Source: JASHPR01 sp963739645
GTDB lineage: Bacteria > Actinomycetota > Actinomycetes > Streptosporangiales > Streptosporangiaceae
Length of the DNA: 64,000 nucleotides
Assembly: GCA_963739645.1 (NCBI GenBank)
Contig: CAVUBM010000114.1
Coordinates: 372,001-436,000, forward strand
Direction of reading: 5' to 3'
Shown: positions 57,361 through 64,000 of the stretch, piece after piece
Layout: each line of letters begins with the position of its first letter
Position numbering within the stretch: position 1 is the first letter of the stretch
Translations under genes and position numbers: made by a program
The notes under the pieces: model-generated
The model's database searches: none
Told to the model about the DNA's origin: nothing
The model's input: the letters and a program-made list of their open reading frames with translations, nothing else

Positions 57361-57587
57361 CGGCCAGGGTCGGTCCGGCGGCCCTGGACGTCATCCTGCA
57401 GCCCGCCTGTCGTGGCCGGCCTGGTCCGCCCGGCTCCGCCTGCCGGATCCGCGGACAGCATCTCCTCGGCCACGGCCGACCACAGCGCCTCGCGGGCCGC
57501 CTCAAGAACCCCGGGGCCGGGGGGCTCAACCTGCCCGAGCGTGCGCAGCAGGCCGGTGTCGTCTGGTTCCGCGGTGTTCTCGGTCAC
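57357..57587 (-). CDS. short protein downstream of the ECF sigma gene, possibly a truncated anti-sigma-like protein
   Basis: This is a 76-residue protein: TENTAEPDDTGLLRTLGQVE, then EPPGPGVLEAAREALWSAVA, and a Gly/Arg tail. The helix and its position nine bases after the ECF sigma gene resemble the N-terminus of the CU044_5270-type proteins that follow such sigma factors. Those continue into a membrane helix and an extracellular domain, which are missing here. It overlaps the MFS start by four bases. It may be a remnant created when the MFS gene was inserted, or an independent short partner. Confidence 0.5.
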   Translation of the reverse strand: MTENTAEPDDTGLLRTLGQVEPPGPGVLEAAREALWSAVAEEMLSADPAGGAGRTRPATTGGLQDDVQGRRTDPGR

Positions 57588-57596
57588 GTCATCCCC

Positions 57597-58130
57597 TCAG
57601 CTCTCCCGGCTGCCAGACAGCACCGGGCGCAGGGCGGCGCGGGCGCGGTGCAGGCGGCTGCGCACCGTTCCCGGCGGGATCCCGAGCACCACCGCGGCCT
57701 CGGCCGGAGTCAGCTGCTCCCACGCCACCAGCAGCAGCACGTCGCGTTCTGGCGCCGGCAGGGCCCGCAGAGCGGACATCAGCACCCGGGCCTGAGCCGC
57801 TGAGTCCAGGCGGTCCACGACGTCCTCCCACGGGTCCACGGTTTCCTCGGCCGCGGCACGCGGGTCCGGCCTGGGCCGCCAGTGAGCCCGCAGCACGTTC
57901 CGGGCGATCCCGTACAGCCACGGCCGCGCGTCAGCGTGCCCGGGGTCGTAACCGCCCCGGCCCGCGAACGCCCGGACCCAGACCTCGCCGAGCAGGTCAT
58001 CGGCGGCCTGCTGACCCGCCCGGCGGGCGAGGAACCCGTGGACCGCGACCTCGTGACGCTGCACAACCTCGACAAACGCGTCGGGGCGGCCCTGCACGGA
58101 CCGCTCGATCAACACGCCGTCGGTGTCCAC
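57597..58130 (-). CDS. ECF RNA polymerase sigma factor
   Basis: This is a 177-residue extracytoplasmic-function sigma factor. Region 2 is FVEVVQRHEVAVHGFLARRA followed by AADDLLGEVWVRAFAGR and DARPWLYGIARNVLRAHWR (promoter -10 recognition). Region 4 is LPAPERDVLLLVAWEQLTPA with VLGIPPGTVRSRLHRARAAL (-35 recognition). It is divergent from furA across about 157 bases and is followed by the short possibly anti-sigma-like gene. The usual membrane anti-sigma partner is not intact nearby, so its control is unclear. Confidence 0.94.
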   Translation of the reverse strand: MDTDGVLIERSVQGRPDAFVEVVQRHEVAVHGFLARRAGQQAADDLLGEVWVRAFAGRGGYDPGHADARPWLYGIARNVLRAHWRPRPDPRAAAEETVDPWEDVVDRLDSAAQARVLMSALRALPAPERDVLLLVAWEQLTPAEAAVVLGIPPGTVRSRLHRARAALRPVLSGSRES

Positions 58131-58287
58131 GCCGCTCCTTCCGGTTGCCCTCTACCTGTTATTGCCGACCAGCCGCGCCCGCGTTCGCCGCAGTCCCGGA
58201 GGCTACTCACCGCGACTCGCCGGGCGGCCTTAACTTGGGTGATTCATCTTCTTGAACCGTTTGTGTTTATGGCGATAGGCTCCCGTC

Positions 58288-58725
58288 ATGACCGCATCCC
58301 AGACTCCGACCATCGCGGGGGAGTTGCGCGGTGCCGGCCTGCGGGTGACGGCCGCCCGCGTCGCACTCCTCGAGACCGTCCGGGACGGTGATCACCTCGA
58401 CGTCGAGGCGATCGCCTCCGGGGTGCGCGACCGCGTAGGCCACGTTTCCCTGCAGGCCGTGTATGACGCCCTGCACGCGCTCACCGCGGCCGGGCTCGTG
58501 CGCCGCCTCGAGCCGGCCGGCAGCCCCGCCCGGTTCGAGGGACGCGTCAGCGACAACCACCACCACGTCGTGTGCCGGTCGTGCGGTGTCGTCGCTGACG
58601 TCGACTGCGCCACCGGCGAGGCGCCCTGCCTGACCGCGTCCGACGACCATGGCTTCTCGATCGACGAGGCCCAGGTCATCTACTGGGGCCTGTGCCCCGC
58701 CTGTTCCACCGCCCGCAGTTCCTGA
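58288..58725 (+). CDS. furA: Fur family peroxide/iron regulator (FurA)
   Basis: This is a 145-residue Fur-family repressor. The winged-helix domain is LRVTAARVALLETVRDGDHL with HVSLQAVYDALHALTAAGLV, the metal-sensing His-rich segment is DNHHHVVCRSCGVVADVDC, and the C-terminal GLCPACS completes a four-cysteine structural zinc site. It directly precedes katG by 35 bases, the arrangement of mycobacterial and Streptomyces FurA/CatC, which represses its own operon until peroxide oxidises it. TTCA and TGAA (58243-58256) form a small dyad about 30 bases upstream that could be part of the Fur box. Confidence 0.95.
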   Translation: MTASQTPTIAGELRGAGLRVTAARVALLETVRDGDHLDVEAIASGVRDRVGHVSLQAVYDALHALTAAGLVRRLEPAGSPARFEGRVSDNHHHVVCRSCGVVADVDCATGEAPCLTASDDHGFSIDEAQVIYWGLCPACSTARSS

Positions 58726-58760
58726 TCACCTGTCTACCGCCTCAAGCCCGGAAGGATGTC

Positions 58761-61004
<2,244 letters not shown>

Positions 61005-61050
61005 TCATGACGTCCGCCGGCCCGGCCCGGACGCCCTCAGCCCGAAGGAT

Positions 61051-61524
61051 TCAGCGGCGCTGAATCCCGCCACTCGTCTCAGCGCCGTCCGGCTCAAAGG
61101 GGCGTCCCTCGAGGGCGGCGAAGACGCGGAGCGGATCGAGGTAGTCGCGCCACCAGGCGACCTTGCGGTCCTTGATGCCCACCACGGAGATGTACCTGTT
61201 GCTGTAGGGGTACCCGGTCCCGACGACCCTGCCCGCAGAGGAGTATTCGAGCACGGCCGATGAGGTTGGTTCCGAGTAGTGCACGCGCAGGTCGTAGCAG
61301 CGGTCGAGGGAGAACGTGGCGCCGTAGCCCCGGTACAGCTCGATGATGCTGCCGCGGCCGACCACGTGGCGGGGGTAGTCGGGCACGGTGATCACGAAGT
61401 CGAAAACGACGTCGTCGGCGAGCAGGTCGAAGAAGTGATCGCCGTCCACGTATTCGCGCAGGCCTTCCTCGATGATGCGGAAGAACGGATCCAGGGCCCG
61501 GAAGTCCTCGATGTTGTCTACCAC
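61051..61524 (-). CDS. SnoaL-like / nuclear transport factor 2 fold protein
   Basis: This is a 157-residue protein of the NTF2/SnoaL fold: ALDPFFRIIEEGLREYVDGD, FFDLLADDVVFDFVITVPDY, HVVGRGSIIELYRGYGATFS, and DRKVAWWRDYLDPLRVFAAL. The last block is typical of limonene-epoxide-hydrolase-like and ketosteroid-isomerase-like members. GTG 61524 is preferred: GGAG is eight bases upstream, and the frame before it is low-complexity. It is monocistronic, convergent with katG. Function unknown; small enzymes and binding proteins share this fold. Confidence 0.85.
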   Translation of the reverse strand: MVDNIEDFRALDPFFRIIEEGLREYVDGDHFFDLLADDVVFDFVITVPDYPRHVVGRGSIIELYRGYGATFSLDRCYDLRVHYSEPTSSAVLEYSSAGRVVGTGYPYSNRYISVVGIKDRKVAWWRDYLDPLRVFAALEGRPFEPDGAETSGGIQRR

Positions 61525-61669
61525 TGGACTTGCTCCCTGAGGCTTGATGGCCGAACGCTCCGTCTCAATGATGGCTGTCGCGGGAGAGCAGCCCCTCCCG
61601 GGCCCTCCTCCGCCCCTCTCCACGTAACGCCGATAATGAACATTATGTTAAGTAATAGTCTGAGCAGGC

Positions 61670-62815
61670 TCACCCGCGCAGCGCGTGATTGATCCGCGCC
61701 GCCTGCCGGGTGAGGTGGTCACGTTCGGCGAGGTTGGGCGCGGACCGGGCGGCGTCGGCGTACAGCCGTGCCGCAGTCGGCAGGTCGCCCGCCTTCTCGT
61801 GGAGGTACGCCGAGGCGGCGGAGTGGCGAGGCAGGCCGGGGTCCACGGTGGCCAGGGCCGCGAGGCCCGCCCGGGCGCCATCGGCCTCGCCGATCGCGAC
61901 GGCCCGGTTGAGCTGCACGACCGGGCTGCCGGTGAGCCGGAGCAGCTCGTCGTACCAGCCGACGATCTGCACCCAGTCGGTCTCCTCGGCGCGCGGCGCG
62001 TCGGCGTGCAGGGCGGCGATAGCGGCCTGGGCCTGGAACTCACCGAGCCGGTCACGACCCAGCGCTGCCTGCAGGACGTCGACGCCCTCGGCGATGAGCG
62101 AGGTGTTCCAGCGGGAGCGGTCCTGCTCGGCCAGGGGAACCAGGCTGCCGTCGCGCCGGGTCCGCGCCGGGCGCCGGGCGTGGTGCAGCAGCATCAACGC
62201 CAGCAGCCCCGCGGTCTCCTCGTCATCGGTCATCGACGCCAGCTGCCGGGTGAGCCGGATCGCCTCGGCCGCCAGGTCGACGTCGCCGGTGTAGCCCTCG
62301 TTGAAGACCAGGTAGAGCACCCGCAGCACCGTCGCCAGGTCGCCTGGCTCCTCGAACCGCACGCCACCGACCGTGCGTTTGGCCCGGCTGATCCGCTGCG
62401 CCATCGTCGCCTCCGGCACGAGGTAGGCCTGGGCGATCTGCCGGGTGGTCAGGCCACCGACGGCGCGCAGCGTGAGGGCCACCGCGGACGCCGGGGGCAG
62501 CGACGGGTGGGCGCACAGGAAGAACAGCTGCAACGTGTCGTCGGCGGACGCGGTCGGCCCGGGCGGCGGCTCGACCTCGACCCGCCGCTCCCGCTCGCGG
62601 CGCGAGACCTCGGAGCGGCGGGCGTCAAGGAACTTGCGCCAGGCCACCGTGACCAGCCAGCCCTTCGGGTCGGCGGGCTGCCGGTCCGGCCAGGTCAGCG
62701 CGGCCTGGATGAGTGCTTCCTGCACGGCGTCCTCGGCCGTCGCGAAGTCAACTCCGCGACGCACGAGGACGCCGATCACCGCGGGAGTCAGCTCCCGCAG
62801 CAGCAGTTCGTCCAT
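61670..62815 (-). CDS. ECF42-type RNA polymerase sigma factor with C-terminal TPR-like extension
   Basis: This is a 381-residue sigma factor. Region 2 is FATAEDAVQEALIQAALTWP with KGWLVTVAWRKFLDARRSEV; region 4 is LTLRAVGGLTTRQIAQAYLV and EATMAQRISRAKRTVGG. A long C-terminal helical extension follows (VLYLVFNEGYTGDVDLAAEA, LLALMLLHHARRPARTRRDG, AIAALHADAPRAEETDWVQI, LNRAVAIGEADG), which defines ECF42. In that group the extension replaces an anti-sigma factor. The start at 62815 begins DELLLRELTPAVIGVL. The DGPF/YCII gene lies immediately upstream in the same direction, the typical ECF42 partner and target. Confidence 0.94.
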   Translation of the reverse strand: MDELLLRELTPAVIGVLVRRGVDFATAEDAVQEALIQAALTWPDRQPADPKGWLVTVAWRKFLDARRSEVSRRERERRVEVEPPPGPTASADDTLQLFFLCAHPSLPPASAVALTLRAVGGLTTRQIAQAYLVPEATMAQRISRAKRTVGGVRFEEPGDLATVLRVLYLVFNEGYTGDVDLAAEAIRLTRQLASMTDDEETAGLLALMLLHHARRPARTRRDGSLVPLAEQDRSRWNTSLIAEGVDVLQAALGRDRLGEFQAQAAIAALHADAPRAEETDWVQIVGWYDELLRLTGSPVVQLNRAVAIGEADGARAGLAALATVDPGLPRHSAASAYLHEKAGDLPTAARLYADAARSAPNLAERDHLTRQAARINHALRG

Positions 62816-62841
62816 CACCTGATCTGCCCTGGCCGGTCCGG

Positions 62842-63249
62842 TCACTCGGTGACCGTCGGGGGTGCACTCAGGAACGGGCGCACCTCGAGCCACTCGTGGA
62901 TCGGCTTGCCGCCGGCTCCGGGGGCAGCCGACAGCTCGCCGGCGAGCGCGAGCGCGCGCTCGTACGTGTCGACGTCGATCACCATCCAGCCGGCGATCAG
63001 GTCCTTGGTCTCCGCGAAGGGCCCGTCGGTGACCGGCGGCCGGCCCTCCCCGTCGTACCGGACGAACGTGCCCTCGGGCGAGAGCGCCTGGCCGTCGACG
63101 TACTCACCGGTGCCCTCGAGCCGGGCGGCGAAGTCGGCCATGTACTGCAGGTGGTCCTCGACCTCCTCCGGGGTCCACTTGTCCATCGGGACGTCGTTGA
63201 CGGCCTCGGGGGCGCCGCGGTAGTGCTTGAGAAGCAGGTACTTCGTCAT
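62842..63249 (-). CDS. YCII-related DGPF-domain protein
   Basis: This is a 135-residue dimeric-fold YCII/DGPF protein: KYLLLKHYRGAPEAVNDVPM, then MADFAARLEGTGEYVDGQAL and VTDGPFAETKDLIAGWMVID, the motif that names the family. GGAGACCCAGC precedes ATG 63249. It lies 26 bases before the ECF42 sigma gene. DGPF genes are known targets of ECF42 factors in Streptomyces, so a self-contained regulatory pair is expected. The biochemical role is not established. Confidence 0.93.
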   Translation of the reverse strand: MTKYLLLKHYRGAPEAVNDVPMDKWTPEEVEDHLQYMADFAARLEGTGEYVDGQALSPEGTFVRYDGEGRPPVTDGPFAETKDLIAGWMVIDVDTYERALALAGELSAAPGAGGKPIHEWLEVRPFLSAPPTVTE

Positions 63250-63707
63250 GCTGGGTCTCCTTGGTGTGGTGCGGCCACGGTGGCCGCGTCTGCCCCTGGG
63301 ACGGAGCCGGCAGGCCGGTCTCGACATCGTCCGCCACATTCTCTTCGAGCCCGAGGCCGTCGTGTCGAGGCCCTGCGGCGGCAGCCAGACCCGGGACCGC
63401 GGGCTGCTGGCCAGCTGGCGCATACGGAACGCGCCGAGCCGGCTCGCAGGGACTCGCCCGCGGGTGGCCGCGCTCTCATCGATGAAGCCATGAACCGGGC
63501 CCATTGCTCTTTGCCAGGCGGACCGCTCGATTTTCTCACGGCGGGCGGAACACGATGGCCGGCGCGTGACCGTCATCCTGAGCGGAATTCTCGAAATAGC
63601 CTGCTAGAATTAGAACGAAGTTGCGGCAAGGCGCAGGAACTGGGCTGCATATGACAACTACGTTTGAGACGCAGCGCATCGGTACCCGACCGGTTACGCT
63701 TGGGCGT
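63250..63707. other. intergenic region between divergent DGPF gene and edge gene
   Basis: I see no supported coding sequence in about 460 bases. The first 290 bases are GC-rich with only low-complexity frames. The part from about 63585 is relatively AT-rich (TTCTCGAAATAG, CTAGAATTAG, TTGCGGCAAGG) and probably holds the promoter of the edge gene, but I cannot pick -35 and -10 elements with confidence. The DGPF/ECF42 promoter should lie just upstream of 63250; no clear match to a consensus was recognised. Confidence 0.4.
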
Positions 63708-64000
63708 ATGGCCACGGTGCGAGCCGCCATGCCCACGACCCGGTACCAGTCCCGTCCCGGCCGCGGGGCCATGGTGGCTGCCCGCCTGACGGATCTGCAT
63801 GGCCCCACCCAGGGCACGGTCGAATTGCCGCTGCGGCTGTTCTGGAGCTTGCCCGATCACACATTTGACCTCGGTGACCGGGATATGCGGCTGTGGCTGT
63901 ATCAGACCGTGCTCCGGGAGGCGAGCCGCCCGGAGGATCTCACCGCTTTCCTGGATGGCGACACGCTGATCGCTTTGTGGCCGGATCTGTATCTGCCCAA
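63708..64000 (+). CDS. small uncharacterised protein, second paralogue, cut by window edge
   Basis: The frame opens at ATG 63708 and runs without a stop to the right edge, so only about 97 residues are visible. After a basic N-terminus (TTRYQSRPGRGAMVAARLTD), the sequence GTVELPLRLFWSLPDHTFDL, then DRDMRLWLYQTVLREASRPE and FLDGDTLIALWPDLYLP match, position by position, the pattern of the gene at 35683 (G-x-V-x-LP-L-W, FD-D-R-Y-VL, FL-LI-WP). Both are from one actinobacterial family of unknown function. No promoter is certain. Confidence 0.7.
   Translation, partial: MATVRAAMPTTRYQSRPGRGAMVAARLTDLHGPTQGTVELPLRLFWSLPDHTFDLGDRDMRLWLYQTVLREASRPEDLTAFLDGDTLIALWPDLYLP

Overview
The window is very GC-rich DNA from an actinobacterium. 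The evidence is an RbpA gene, DUF397 and DUF3817 proteins, a furA-katG pair, an ECF42/DGPF pair, GTG starts, and an apparent SigR-type promoter in front of rbpA. It looks like a Streptomyces/Streptosporangiales-type soil actinomycete, but genus cannot be read from this sequence. It is ordinary chromosome: I see no insertion sequence, phage, CRISPR array, rRNA or tRNA.

Layout. 1-6.4 kb: tail of a 5'-3' exonuclease, a PP2C phosphatase, an M24 peptidase with an acyl-CoA dehydrogenase, an MsiK-like sugar ABC ATPase, an AsnC regulator and a degenerate AMP-ligase relative. 6.4-19.7 kb: a broken LuxR/ATPase regulator, a GH38 alpha-mannosidase, a divergent ArsR-MFS operon, a LacI regulator, an alpha/beta hydrolase and a beta-hydroxyacid dehydrogenase. 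19.8-25.6 kb: a complete branched-chain amino-acid-type ABC importer (binding protein, two permeases, two ATPases) closed by a convergent GntR regulator. 25.8-36 kb: housekeeping genes (VOC protein, nitrilase, Lgt, acetyl-CoA synthetase, polyprenol-phosphate mannosyltransferase, RbpA, glycerophosphodiesterase, two RNA-methyltransferase-like genes, small membrane proteins, GNAT). 36-44 kb: adenylate kinase-like, glycerate kinase and divergent PRPP synthetase genes, an intact LuxR/ATPase regulator, PhzF/ArsR, an arginase-family protein and DUF397. 44.3-46.4 kb: an Ada-AlkA fusion and Ogt, an alkylation-repair operon. 46.5-51.2 kb: TetR with a heterodimeric ABC exporter. 51.2-57.4 kb: TetR, acyl-CoA ligase and enoyl-CoA hydratase facing a TPP enzyme and an MFS exporter. 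57.4-63.3 kb: ECF sigma factor, furA-katG, SnoaL-like protein, ECF42 sigma and DGPF protein. The last 300 bases begin a second member of a small uncharacterised family also present at 35.7 kb.

The genes suggest uptake and oxidation of acyl/amino-acid carbon (liv importer, hydroxyacid dehydrogenase, two acyl-CoA modules, Acs), sugar use (MsiK-like ATPase, mannosidase, LacI), and defence against oxidative and alkylation stress (RbpA, FurA/KatG, Ada/Ogt, ECF factors).

A warning for the reader: about fifteen genes carry one or more single-base frameshifts, mostly +1 insertions, with conserved protein resuming in the next frame. They cluster at 3.8-14 kb and 47-52 kb. I read most of them as sequence errors rather than decay and give reconstructed gene spans. 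The strongest non-coding signals are perfect or near-perfect dyads sitting on regulator promoters and start codons (14.25, 42.68, 46.51 and 51.2 kb), the SigR-like promoter of rbpA, and a promoter followed by a hairpin-rich 380-base leader at 30.3 kb. I did not find a clearly new multi-gene system.
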